From: a virus
Length of the DNA stretch: 34,092 nt
IMG/VR virus record: IMGVR_UViG_3300033143_001890
Span: 1,231-35,322 of that record
Reading direction: 5' to 3' (one strand)
Positions 1 to 5,598 of this stretch are shown in pieces (position 1 is the stretch's first letter; every line of letters starts with the position of its first letter). The translations under genes were made by a program, and so were the position numbers. The notes below the pieces were generated by a model. It did no database searches and had not been told where the DNA came from. It worked only from the letters and a program-made list of their open reading frames with translations.

Positions 1-146
1 CAGCCGTGATCATGCTGGCCCATGGCACGGCGGCGAGTGGCCTCTCTTCGCTGGCCCATGGCACGGCGGCGACCAGCCGTGATCATGCTGGCCCATGGCA
101 CGGCGGCGAGTGGCTTCTCTTCGCTGGCCCATGCATCGAGCACGAC
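1..146. repeat. 73-bp tandem direct repeat, nearly two copies
   Basis: Bases 1-60 recur at 74-133 with a single difference (c at 42, t at 115), giving a period of 73 bp. Inside each unit a shorter block, gctggcccatggcacggcgg and flanking bases, appears at about 15-37, 50-72 and 88-110, with a decayed copy from 123. The array may continue to the left of the window. It is GC-rich and shows no convincing ORF, because the short ORFs here appear in every frame only through the repeat. It could be an origin-type iteron array, a packaging or terminal region, or a recombination scar; the sequence does not decide. Confidence 0.85.
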
Positions 147-298
147 GAGACCAACCCAAAAAAATTCCGTCGCCTCGTGCCTCGGCTCCCCCACGGGGTG
201 GCTGTCGCCCACGCACCAAGGGGCCATGCCCCCGTGGCGCTGAGGCTCCACAAGACCCGTTGATCACGATCACGCAGCGTTTTGAGATTTAGAGTCGC

Positions 299-312
299 TT
301 GACAGCCGTCAA
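299..312. promoter_or_regulatory. Operator-like inverted repeat O1
   Basis: TTGACAGCCGTCAA is an inverted repeat of TTGAC around four bases. The same element (consensus TTGACAnnCGTCAA) occurs at 1588-1601 and 6543-6556, where it overlaps the -35 box. Here no convincing -10 lies 17 bp downstream, so it looks like an isolated operator upstream of the promoter at 382. Confidence 0.6.
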
Positions 313-345
313 ATACAAAAAACACCCCCAAAACCCAACAAAAAT

Positions 346-359
346 TTGACAAAAATCAA
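346..359. promoter_or_regulatory. Degenerate operator-like site O2
   Basis: TTGACAAAAATCAA keeps both outer half-site cores of the TTGACAnnCGTCAA element but loses CG before TCAA. It lies 47 bp after O1 and 36 bp before the promoter -35 at 382, so the three TTGACA sites form a cluster suited to cooperative binding. Confidence 0.4.
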
Positions 360-381
360 AAAATACCCTCCAAAACCACGC

Positions 382-410
382 TTGACACCCAACAAGCCCC
401 AAGGTACACT
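382..410 (+). promoter_or_regulatory. Sigma70-type early promoter, apparently leaderless
   Basis: A perfect -35 TTGACA (382-387), a 17-bp spacer and a -10 TACACT (405-410) precede the ATG at 417. Transcription starting about 7 nt after the -10 would begin on the A of that ATG, giving a leaderless mRNA for the first gene of the early cassette. The -35 also starts a degenerate operator (TTGACACCCAACAA). Confidence 0.8.
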
Positions 411-416
411 CCCCAA

Positions 417-725
417 ATGGAAAATGAATCCGAGAAGCTCCTACAAGGAGTAATCTCCAAGGCCGCGAATATCGATTGCGACAAACAAGGCCAAATGGAA
501 AAATTCGAGAAAGACCTCACAAATCTGATCAACCACCACTGCCTAGAGAACGGATCAGACACCCCAGACTTCATTTTGGCCAGATACCTCACAAACTGCT
601 TAAAAGCCTTCAACGACGCCACCCAGGACTTCGACAGTGAACGGGCAACCCAGACCCACGCAGACCTAATCGACAACATATTCACCACCGCCTGCGAACG
701 CAGAGAGACCTGGAACGCCCAATGA
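417..725 (+). CDS. Hypothetical early protein (102 aa)
   Basis: First gene of the early cassette, read from ATG 417 directly at the predicted transcription start. The product is acidic, mostly helical by composition and has no signal peptide or membrane segment. It has three scattered cysteines but no paired CxxC motif, unlike its neighbours. Its stop overlaps the next start (ATGA at 722-725), so translation is probably coupled. I do not recognise the family. Its place directly behind the operator cluster suggests that it and the following coupled genes are the first genes expressed or repressed from that control region. Confidence 0.75.
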   Translation: MENESEKLLQGVISKAANIDCDKQGQMEKFEKDLTNLINHHCLENGSDTPDFILARYLTNCLKAFNDATQDFDSERATQTHADLIDNIFTTACERRETWNAQ

Positions 726-1102
726 GCCCAGAACGAGTAAGACGCGACAACAAAACTTATATCCAGATTCCCTGTAGACAGGGAGACTGCGACCGGCAAG
801 ATCAGTTGTATCTGTCTGAGACAGACCTCCTATATCGCCTGTACTGTGAAGGTTGTAACACCCACCAGGGCCAAGATAAGATCATAGACGCCCAAAACCA
901 AGTCTACACCGCCGCCGACATCAAACAAGCCATCTCCCCAACCCTCCCACCCTGCGAAAATTGCCAATCCCAGAACATGCTCGCAGTCCGCAGAACCGAT
1001 ATCCTCTACGCAGTAACCGCCTGCATCGACTGCAACCACCGCAGACAACTAACCGAGGCCGAGTACCAAGCTGAGTGGCCGGAGAGCGACAATGCCGGGT
1101 GA
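722..1102 (+). CDS. Double zinc-ribbon protein (126 aa)
   Basis: The protein has two apparent zinc ribbons in tandem. The first uses C18, C23, C42 and C45; the second uses C78, C81, C101 and C104, with CxxC knuckles at the ends of each. Such ribbons usually bind nucleic acid or protein partners, but no enzyme domain is present, so the role is unknown. ATG 722 overlaps the upstream stop by 4 nt. The 3' end overlaps the start of the membrane peptide gene by 11 nt. This is the largest member of the zinc-ribbon family in the cassette. Confidence 0.75.
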   Translation: MSPERVRRDNKTYIQIPCRQGDCDRQDQLYLSETDLLYRLYCEGCNTHQGQDKIIDAQNQVYTAADIKQAISPTLPPCENCQSQNMLAVRRTDILYAVTACIDCNHRRQLTEAEYQAEWPESDNAG

Positions 1103-1295
1103 CCGATACACCCGACTAGCAGGCCTATTAGTTGGGGTCTATGTAGTTTGTTTTGTGGTCTCTATAACCCTCCTGATGACAGATTGTGTAAACCTGTTGG
1201 AGTATTTTGGAATCTTCTTCTTCATTGATAAGGTCAGCTACAGCGGTCTCGACTACCTACAGAAACTGCAACGTAAGAACTTCAAGGACCAATGA
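1092..1295 (+). CDS. Small single-pass membrane protein (67 aa)
   Basis: Residues of about 9-29 form one hydrophobic span, followed by a second shorter aromatic hydrophobic stretch (LEYFGIFFF) and a basic C-terminus ending QRKNFKDQ. There is no signal peptidase site. It is the only membrane protein in the early cassette. The start overlaps the preceding gene by 11 nt and the stop overlaps the next ATG (ATGA at 1292-1295). Small phage membrane proteins encoded early can act in superinfection exclusion or host membrane modulation, but nothing in the sequence shows which applies here. Confidence 0.65.
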   Translation: MPGDRYTRLAGLLVGVYVVCFVVSITLLMTDCVNLLEYFGIFFFIDKVSYSGLDYLQKLQRKNFKDQ

Positions 1296-1591
1296 TCGAA
1301 ACCCCAAAAGACCCAACGAACCCCAAAGCCTGCTTTCAGTGCGGGCAACCAGCCGCCAAAAAAGCCCCAGGCTACGCCGCACTATGTGATCCGTGCATAA
1401 AAGCATCCGACACAAGCCTCCCAAGAGACCTTACACTCCTCGAAACCCTCGCGGACATAGCCGCCCAGCACCCCTCAATCCGCATTGGGCAGATCCTAGA
1501 AAACGTGGCAACCACAAACAACGGGCTTTTCTACATGAGTGACAGCGAGCTGCACAATAGGCTCAGGAAGTTCCTCCGCGACAACGCTTGA
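1292..1591 (+). CDS. Zinc-ribbon hypothetical protein (99 aa)
   Basis: An N-terminal four-cysteine ribbon (C14xxC17 and C32xxC35) is followed by a helical region of about 60 residues with a basic end (NRLRKFLRDN). The architecture resembles small phage zinc-ribbon proteins with a helical partner-binding tail; no named family is recognised. The ATG overlaps the upstream stop. The gene is the last of the first coupled block, since the next gene has its own promoter region at 1588. Confidence 0.7.
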   Translation: MIETPKDPTNPKACFQCGQPAAKKAPGYAALCDPCIKASDTSLPRDLTLLETLADIAAQHPSIRIGQILENVATTNNGLFYMSDSELHNRLRKFLRDNA

Positions 1592-1635
1592 CATTCGTCA
1601 ACAAACCCACTACTCTCAACCTGAGAGGCTACAAT
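1588..1635 (+). promoter_or_regulatory. Operator-overlapped promoter region
   Basis: TTGACATTCGTCAA (1588-1601) is an exact match to the operator consensus, and its TTGACA serves as -35 for TACTCT (1611-1616) with a 17-bp spacer. A second possible -10, TACAAT (1630-1635), lies 7 nt before ATG 1643 and would make a leaderless transcript, but it has no good -35. Between them CTCTCA-acc-TGAGAG (1613-1627) is a perfect 6-bp inverted repeat, a further candidate binding site or small hairpin. Confidence 0.65.
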
Positions 1636-1642
1636 TCCTACC

Positions 1643-1822
1643 ATGATAGACAGCCTAAAAAAGAACGACGCCCGTCACGAGGTATGTAGCAACTGCGAAA
1701 AGCTTCAAGCACCAATGCTTGAGATACAGACCTGCCAAGATGCGGGTGGTTGGAACATCGGGGATACCATCTACCTCTGCCTACCCTGCATCGCCAACGC
1801 GCTCACGGAGGACCTCCCATGA
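1643..1822 (+). CDS. Small zinc-ribbon protein (59 aa)
   Basis: An ORF of 59 codons read from ATG 1643, starting MIDSLKKNDARHEVCSNC. C15xxC18 and C46xxC49 are placed as in a minimal zinc ribbon. It sits at the expected distance from the TACAAT box for a leaderless start and overlaps the next gene by ATGA at 1819-1822. The cysteine pairs and the coupling argue that it is real. Function is unknown. Confidence 0.7.
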   Translation: MIDSLKKNDARHEVCSNCEKLQAPMLEIQTCQDAGGWNIGDTIYLCLPCIANALTEDLP

Positions 1823-2037
1823 AATCAGCCCCACCCTCAAAAGTCCTCGAACTTCTCGAAGAAGTGATCGATGATGGCCATGACAAAGAGCAGTGCTGGG
1901 CTGTAAACAGCCCCCTCTACTACGCCGAGCGACGGAAACTCCCAGTGCAGAGAGATCCAAATCGGGAAGATGCGGAGTGTGACTGCCACGTACACCTTGT
2001 CAAAGAAGCCCTGGCCCTACTACAAACAGATAAATAA
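1819..2037 (+). CDS. Hypothetical protein (72 aa)
   Basis: I start it at ATG 1819, which overlaps the preceding stop, rather than at the upstream ATG 1750 that would run through the zinc-ribbon gene in another frame. The product is acidic in its first half and ends with a C54xC56xH58xH-like cluster (ECDCHVH) and a helical tail. Metal binding is possible but the cysteines are not in ribbon pairs. Its stop TAA shares a base with the next ATG (TAATG at 2035-2039). The family is not recognised. Confidence 0.65.
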   Translation: MKSAPPSKVLELLEEVIDDGHDKEQCWAVNSPLYYAERRKLPVQRDPNREDAECDCHVHLVKEALALLQTDK

Positions 2038-2240
2038 TGACCAACCATAAATCACCCATGGAGACAGCTCTGATTGAGGAGGCCCAAGAGAAAGGCTTCC
2101 GAGAGCAGGTCAAGCAAATCGCTGGGTACGACTACAAGGGACAACGCCCCCACAATTGCAACTGGTGGCAGGTAAGTGATCTGCACATGCTTGCCCTGAC
2201 CGGCGAGTGCGAACAACGAGAGTACAACGAGCCCTCATAA
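2037..2240 (+). CDS. Hypothetical protein (67 aa)
   Basis: Coupled at both ends by TAATG junctions (2035-2039 and 2238-2242). The product is soluble and begins with a helix rich in E and K, followed by a tryptophan pair (NCNWWQVSDLHMLA). No metal ligand set or known motif is seen. It is supported mainly by its exact fit between two overlapping junctions. Confidence 0.6.
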   Translation: MTNHKSPMETALIEEAQEKGFREQVKQIAGYDYKGQRPHNCNWWQVSDLHMLALTGECEQREYNEPS

Positions 2241-2506
2241 TGCCCCGCCCAGTCCCAATAGCCAATACGTCCTGCGACGGTTGCGGCGCCTCCGAAGAAG
2301 ACGATGTGGTTGTCTACGACTATACCAATACCCTGGGCGAATCCCTCTGTGGCGAGTGCGCCGACGACGAGCCCCCCGAATGCTCCCTATGCGAAACCGA
2401 TGACAAGACCAAGCTCCACGAATGCCGACCCTGCGGAATAATCATGTGCCACAGATGCCTTGACACCTACGGCGATCATTGCCCAGGCTGTGGGTTACAC
2501 CGATGA
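2240..2506 (+). CDS. RING/treble-clef-like multi-zinc protein (88 aa)
   Basis: Six CxxC pairs occur in 88 residues: C12/C15, C37/C40, C48/C51, C62/C65, C70/C73 and C81/C84. Their spacing would allow one ribbon followed by a cross-brace resembling RING or PHD fingers, ending in a CPGCG knuckle. RING-like folds in phages could mediate protein interaction; ubiquitin-type activity cannot be claimed. The start is ATG 2240 within TAATG, and the stop overlaps ATG 2503. It is the densest zinc-binding protein in the cassette. Confidence 0.7.
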   Translation: MPRPVPIANTSCDGCGASEEDDVVVYDYTNTLGESLCGECADDEPPECSLCETDDKTKLHECRPCGIIMCHRCLDTYGDHCPGCGLHR

Positions 2507-2721
2507 TCCCCATCCCAATGATAACTTGCCTCCACCCCGACTGCCCCATGAACGGTCTGCACCACACTGGGTCAAAGCGATTCGACGAAAAGCAACTCCA
2601 ACGCAGACAGGACGAGCAAGATCTCAAGAACAAGATAATCACCCCAAAGCAAATGCGTGAGCGCAATGGCTACTTCGCCGTCGATGCCACCCTCCTCAAC
2701 CTGACCGAGATCGAGTTTTAG
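2503..2721 (+). CDS. Small Cys/His protein (72 aa)
   Basis: Starting at ATG 2503 (ATGA overlap), the product opens with C9-H11-C14 and H20/H21, a possible zinc site, then a charged helix rich in K, Q, R and D (residues of about 25-50). ATG 2518 is an alternative start that would keep the metal site. The TAG stop shares its G with the GTG start of the next small gene. No family is recognised. Confidence 0.6.
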   Translation: MIPIPMITCLHPDCPMNGLHHTGSKRFDEKQLQRRQDEQDLKNKIITPKQMRERNGYFAVDATLLNLTEIEF

Positions 2722-2861
2722 TGACCACCCCCTGCCGCCACCTCTTCGTAAAGCAGACCACACCCACAACCGCCGTGTGCCAGCACTGTCATAAGGTGGC
2801 CGACACGGAGTCCTGGTTTGACGAGTGTAAGAAGCTCGTGAAGTACATCCGAGCATGGTAG
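2721..2861 (+). CDS. Very small Cys-rich protein (46 aa), GTG start
   Basis: The 46-codon frame from GTG 2721 to TAG 2861 begins MTTPCRHLFVKQ, with C5, H7, C20xxC23 and C36, and ends in a basic-aromatic tail (KYIRAW). It shares one base with the upstream stop and overlaps the next ATG (2855) by 7 nt. The junctions and the CxxC pair suggest a genuine zinc-binding microprotein. A chance ORF cannot be excluded at this length. Confidence 0.5.
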   Translation: MTTPCRHLFVKQTTPTTAVCQHCHKVADTESWFDECKKLVKYIRAW

Positions 2862-3172
2862 GCCCAGACACAACCACCACCACCACTGACACCATACAAT
2901 GCCCCGGTCCATGGTGCCTGGGAGGAGCCAGCTGCAACTGCGCCGCCCCTGTAGAGAAGCTCCGTGCCATGCTGCAAATAGCCAATGCACTAGATGATGA
3001 GCTACGCTCCTTCATCAATCTCCTAAGCCTAATCCCAAGCAAAGGCCACTCAGGTATTCTCCCACCCATACAACGACTCGCCCCTCCAACCACAACTGCA
3101 GCGCCCGCACCGGATGATCGACGCCGGGCCATTTGGGCCTTCATGACTGTTCGACCCCTCCGAGTCCCCTAG
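2855..3172 (+). CDS. Hypothetical protein with N-terminal Cys cluster (105 aa)
   Basis: The N-terminus has a threonine run, then C16, C21, C27 and C29, a compact possible metal site. A helical middle (EKLRAMLQIANALDDELRSF) is followed by a Pro/Ala-rich tail. Longer reverse-strand ORFs over the same bases have low-complexity serine and valine runs and no upstream context. It ends the coupled block; about 100 nt of non-coding sequence follow. Confidence 0.55.
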   Translation: MVGPDTTTTTTDTIQCPGPWCLGGASCNCAAPVEKLRAMLQIANALDDELRSFINLLSLIPSKGHSGILPPIQRLAPPTTTAAPAPDDRRRAIWAFMTVRPLRVP

Positions 3173-3197
3173 AGATCACAGGGTGGCAAGCACCAAC

Positions 3198-3257
3198 AAG
3201 CTCGGCCCAAAGTGATCGAATAACGTACCCCCGAGGACCGAGCTTACCCGCTACACT
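3198..3257. promoter_or_regulatory. Inverted repeat and possible -10 in intergenic gap
   Basis: AAGCTCGG (3198-3205) and CCGAGCTT (3238-3245) are perfect 8-bp inverted arms 32 nt apart. TACACT at 3252-3257 matches the -10 used at 405, and ATG 3273 follows. No TTGACA lies 17 bp upstream, so any promoter would need an activator or another sigma factor. Confidence 0.3.
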
Positions 3258-3272
3258 CCTCAGTTTCCCGCT

Positions 3273-3614
3273 ATGAGTAGAATGAACCACACCAACACAA
3301 GACGCTACGCAGTCAAATCCAGCACCAAGTTCTACGCAAGGATACTAGGCTCCCACTGCACGCTGGGCGAAGCCTACAAGACCCTCGTGAAGGTTCACAA
3401 GGCCCACTATCGGCATCACCGTTTCGCAATGGCCCAGCAGGTCATTGCGATCATAGCCACAGAGGCCAAGAGCGACGTGATCCAGCGCGACATCGCCCTC
3501 TGGGCGAACCAAGACTCAGGCCCGCCCTCAAAGAAGCGACTCCCCTTGCCTATTGTGGTGCATCAGTGGGATCCAGAAGCCGACCTATACACCAGAATCG
3601 AGGAAATAAAATGA
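3273..3614 (+). CDS. Hypothetical basic protein (113 aa)
   Basis: Read from ATG 3273. The product is rich in H, K and R, with a helical core (GEAYKTLVKVHKAHYRHHRFAM and following) and no cysteine ribbon. It is unlike the zinc proteins upstream and has no recognised domain. The stop overlaps the next start by ATGA at 3611-3614. The preceding 100-nt gap with an inverted repeat suggests that this gene opens a new transcription or translation unit. Confidence 0.65.
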   Translation: MSRMNHTNTRRYAVKSSTKFYARILGSHCTLGEAYKTLVKVHKAHYRHHRFAMAQQVIAIIATEAKSDVIQRDIALWANQDSGPPSKKRLPLPIVVHQWDPEADLYTRIEEIK

Positions 3615-3913
3615 CATCAATGAGCAACAAAGAACGCCACGAGAAGATGAACACCGCCGTAACCCAGATTGGGCGACTCATCTACAAATGCGCAGAGCAT
3701 GGGCTAGATCAGGGTGATATTGTCATCTCAATGCAGACAGCCACCAGCCTGCTCTGTGAGGTGAACGAAATTGACATCATCCACTACATGGAGTTCCTCT
3801 ACGTCCTGCACAGCCGCCGTACCAACCCCGACTACGATGGTAGCGACGAGAGTGTCGTCAGAGCAGAGTTGGCAGCCCTCTTCACACCGACTCCAAAGGA
3901 CGCCCAGCATTGA
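3611..3913 (+). CDS. Hypothetical protein (100 aa)
   Basis: I prefer ATG 3611, which overlaps the upstream stop, over the earlier in-frame ATG 3566 inside the previous gene. The protein is predicted helical and acidic at the C-terminus (DYDGSDESVVRAEL). No motif is recognised. The TGA stop at 3911-3913 lies inside the -35 of the following promoter, so the next gene can be expressed separately. Confidence 0.6.
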   Translation: MTSMSNKERHEKMNTAVTQIGRLIYKCAEHGLDQGDIVISMQTATSLLCEVNEIDIIHYMEFLYVLHSRRTNPDYDGSDESVVRAELAALFTPTPKDAQH

Positions 3914-3938
3914 CCTGCACGGACGATCAAGATATATA
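3910..3938 (+). promoter_or_regulatory. Promoter for ribbon-helix-helix gene
   Basis: TTGACC (3910-3915), a 17-bp spacer and TATATA (3933-3938) are followed by ATG 3951, giving a leader of only about 6 nt. The AT-rich stretch ATATATAAC-CTATAG around the -10 has partial dyad symmetry and could be bound by the regulator encoded just downstream. Confidence 0.65.
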
Positions 3939-3950
3939 ACCTATAGGCCA

Positions 3951-4145
3951 ATGGGGACACCTAACATCAAACGACACAAGACAGTCTGCATCTCAATGTA
4001 CCTGGAAGATATCGAGATGGTGGAAAAGGTGGTTGAGCAACTGAAGAGTGAAGGCATTTCGGGTATGAACCGCTCGAAACTGATCCGCATCGCATTAAGG
4101 CAATTCAAACGATCAGATATGACAATAGAGGACGACTACAGATAG
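3951..4145 (+). CDS. Ribbon-helix-helix (CopG/MetJ-type) regulator (64 aa)
   Basis: The product fits a ribbon-helix-helix DNA-binding protein: a short beta strand (KTVCISMYL, residues of about 9-18), helix A with an EDIEMVEKVVEQLK core, a turn, and helix B with the SKLIRIALRQF pattern that typically follows in the family. Members bind DNA as dimers through the antiparallel ribbon and often repress their own promoter. It has its own strong promoter 13 nt upstream. I start at ATG 3951 rather than at ATG 3771 inside the preceding gene. It may regulate this promoter or the TTGAC operators elsewhere; the target is inference. Confidence 0.75.
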   Translation: MGTPNIKRHKTVCISMYLEDIEMVEKVVEQLKSEGISGMNRSKLIRIALRQFKRSDMTIEDDYR

Positions 4146-4375
4146 TGATAACCAAAAGAGTGATCAAAGCGTTCGATGCAGCCTGCTCCCCTTGCAAATG
4201 CCAAGGAACACCATACAAGAACACAGGACTGGAGGTACTACCAGTCGAGTGGCGCATGGCCACCAAGGACCAGGCAGGCAAGGTCCGATTCAAATGTCTG
4301 CGGTGCAAACACCGTTGGACCCAGGCCAATGTCCAATGGCAAGGCGACGAGATGGTCTTGGAGGCCGTCCGATGA
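4145..4375 (+). CDS. Zinc-ribbon protein (76 aa), GTG start
   Basis: GTG 4145 shares one base with the upstream TAG. The protein carries C14xxC17xC19 and C51xxC54, with the second knuckle inside FKCLRCKHRWTQ, a pattern typical of nucleic-acid-binding zinc ribbons. The stop overlaps the ATG of the deoxyribonucleotidase gene (4372-4375). Its coupling to the regulator and a nucleotide enzyme makes it part of the same operon; the exact role is unknown. Confidence 0.7.
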   Translation: MITKRVIKAFDAACSPCKCQGTPYKNTGLEVLPVEWRMATKDQAGKVRFKCLRCKHRWTQANVQWQGDEMVLEAVR

Positions 4376-4944
4376 GCGAAAAGAAACGCATTTTATGGGA
4401 TATGGACGGGATTTTGGTGAACCTGCTCAAGCACTGGCTCGACGTCTACAACTCAGAGCATAATGATGACGTACGCATGAAGGACGTGACCACCTGGGAG
4501 ATGCACGACCACGTAAAGATCGGAAAGGCTATCTACAGCATTCCCGCCAGGGCCGGGTTCTTCGATAGTGCCCCTCCAATGGCTGGTGCCATCGGGGCGT
4601 TCAATGCCAGCCAGAAGTATGGGCACGAGAACCTGATCTGCAGCAGCCCATACTACAACCCAGACAGTGCTCGGGCTAAGCACTCATGGTGCCAGCGCTA
4701 TCTAAATACCAAAGCAAAGGACCTGACGCTCACGCACAAGAAGGATTGGCTCGCCCCATCTGTGGACATGATCATTGACGACAAGCCCGAGACCATCCAA
4801 CAGTTCCATGCGCTGGGCAAAGAGGTTGTAACTATCGCCTACCCATACAACGAGCCACAAGCCGACCTATGCACGCTCCGGGCACAGAACATGATCAAGT
4901 CCCAGGACGCCTGGGAAGAGATCACGGAGTTCCTCACCTCATGA
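4372..4944 (+). CDS. HAD-family 5'(3')-deoxyribonucleotidase-like protein (190 aa)
   Basis: The protein has the HAD phosphatase motif order. Motif I is DMDG (nucleophile D10, acid D12), a serine-containing ICSSPYYNP region supplies motif II, a lysine in THKKDW motif III, and IIDDKPE motif IV. Length and the DMDGILVNLL opening match the cytosolic 5'(3')-deoxyribonucleotidase (NT5C) family often found in phages, which removes phosphate from dNMPs. I choose ATG 4372 (ATGA overlap) because the upstream in-frame ATG 4192 would add 60 residues that merely reread the zinc-ribbon gene. It probably tunes deoxynucleotide pools during infection. Confidence 0.8.
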   Translation: MSEKKRILWDMDGILVNLLKHWLDVYNSEHNDDVRMKDVTTWEMHDHVKIGKAIYSIPARAGFFDSAPPMAGAIGAFNASQKYGHENLICSSPYYNPDSARAKHSWCQRYLNTKAKDLTLTHKKDWLAPSVDMIIDDKPETIQQFHALGKEVVTIAYPYNEPQADLCTLRAQNMIKSQDAWEEITEFLTS

Positions 4945-5180
4945 GCGCCGTGTCAGTACGAACGCCTGGTGCACATAAGCACCACGTCAAGAAGCCCACC
5001 ACAACCTGCGGCTGCGCTACCAAAGAAAACACCACCAAGGACACCCCCACGAGCAGGTGCCCCTGCGGAGCCCTCTACCTGCGGGACGTGGTCACAAAGC
5101 TCATCGGATTCACCTGCTACGACTGCCAGCGTGCCGTCAACGTTTGGGTCTCTCTCCGAGCGCTACCTAGGTTAGACTGA
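4941..5180 (+). CDS. Zinc-ribbon protein (79 aa)
   Basis: ATG 4941 overlaps the upstream stop (ATGA). Cysteines occur as C23xC25, C40xC42 and C59xxC62, with CPCGALYLRD and FTCYDCQRA forming a likely ribbon. An N-terminal His/Lys-rich segment precedes it. It is the last gene of the early cassette and ends 3 nt before the J-domain gene, whose putative -10 lies inside its final codons. Confidence 0.65.
   Translation: MSAVSVRTPGAHKHHVKKPTTTCGCATKENTTKDTPTSRCPCGALYLRDVVTKLIGFTCYDCQRAVNVWVSLRALPRLD
5173..5178 (+). promoter_or_regulatory. Possible -10 box for J-domain gene
   Basis: TAGACT ends 5 nt before GTG 5184, which would again give a leaderless transcript. The same hexamer is at 5582-5587 before the tmRNA. 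No -35 is visible at 17 bp, so confidence is low. Confidence 0.35.
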
Positions 5181-5183
5181 GCT

Positions 5184-5576
5184 GTGGCAAGAAATCCGAT
5201 ACAGTTCCTGCGGCAAGGTGGCAATCAACATCTGGCCGAGCTATTGGGCATGGGACCAAAGGGTATCCAGGTGGTGAACAACTGCAGGACGCCCCAGGAG
5301 GCACAGCAGCGCTTCAAGGAGCTACAAGCGCGGGTACCAAAGCTCTTTAAAGAGCTGGCCTTCACCATGCACCCTGATCGCAGCAAAGACCCCGATGCAA
5401 CAAAGAAGTTCGCAGCGTTGAGCGCCGTGAAGGATGCCCTGCTAGAGCTTCGTATGCAGATCAAGCAGCCACAGCCACAAGCGAGAAGAGTTGTGATCAT
5501 TAGGCAGACGGCGAACACCTCATGGACAAACGCCTCAACAACTACGAGCACTACAACTGGCGGCTGGGGTTGGTAG
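5184..5576 (+). CDS. J-domain (DnaJ-like) protein (130 aa)
   Basis: A J-domain core is visible at residues of about 50-95: helix II (VPKLFKELAFTM) is followed by the invariant HPD tripeptide at 63-65 and then helix III (KKFAALSAVKDALLEL). J-domains stimulate the ATPase of DnaK/Hsp70, so this protein probably recruits the host chaperone. The first 40 residues (FLRQGGNQHLAELLGMG) are unlike bacterial DnaJ, and the C-terminus is a Thr/Ser-rich tail ending GGWGW. No zinc finger or Gly/Phe region of full DnaJ is present. It starts at GTG and lies directly upstream of the phage tmRNA, so two proteostasis functions are adjacent. Confidence 0.8.
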   Translation: MARNPIQFLRQGGNQHLAELLGMGPKGIQVVNNCRTPQEAQQRFKELQARVPKLFKELAFTMHPDRSKDPDATKKFAALSAVKDALLELRMQIKQPQPQARRVVIIRQTANTSWTNASTTTSTTTGGWGW

Positions 5577-5578
5577 TG

Positions 5579-5587
5579 TGCTAGACT
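5579..5587 (+). promoter_or_regulatory. Extended -10 promoter for tmRNA
   Basis: TGC-TAGACT is an extended -10 element (TG at 5579-5580, hexamer 5582-5587) located 11 nt before the mature tmRNA 5' end. A start near 5594 would leave a short leader for RNase P to remove. No good -35 is seen. Confidence 0.5.
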
Positions 5588-5598
5588 GCAACCTCTTA

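Larger units (their letters stand above)
147..416. other. Non-coding regulatory leader
   Basis: No supportable gene lies between the tandem repeat and the first early gene. Short GC hairpins occur (for example ggggc-cat-gcccc near 220-232) but without a T-run. From about 290 the composition changes to A/C-rich and holds the operator-like sites and the promoter listed separately. Confidence 0.6.

Noticed and set aside
6-352. Several short ORFs on both strands over the left repeat
   Set aside because: They arise from the GC-rich tandem repeat in several frames at once and have no start context or protein-like composition.
1750-1818. Upstream start for the 72-aa gene
   Set aside because: It would read through the zinc-ribbon gene in another frame; ATG 1819 with the ATGA overlap fits the local pattern.
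2572-3144. 190-aa reverse-strand ORF
   Set aside because: Low-complexity Ser/Val/Gly-rich product antisense to coupled Cys-rich genes; no promoter or neighbour on that strand.
4192-4371. N-terminal extension of the HAD phosphatase
   Set aside because: The extra 60 residues are the zinc-ribbon gene in a shifted frame, and the HAD motif I lies at the normal distance from ATG 4372.
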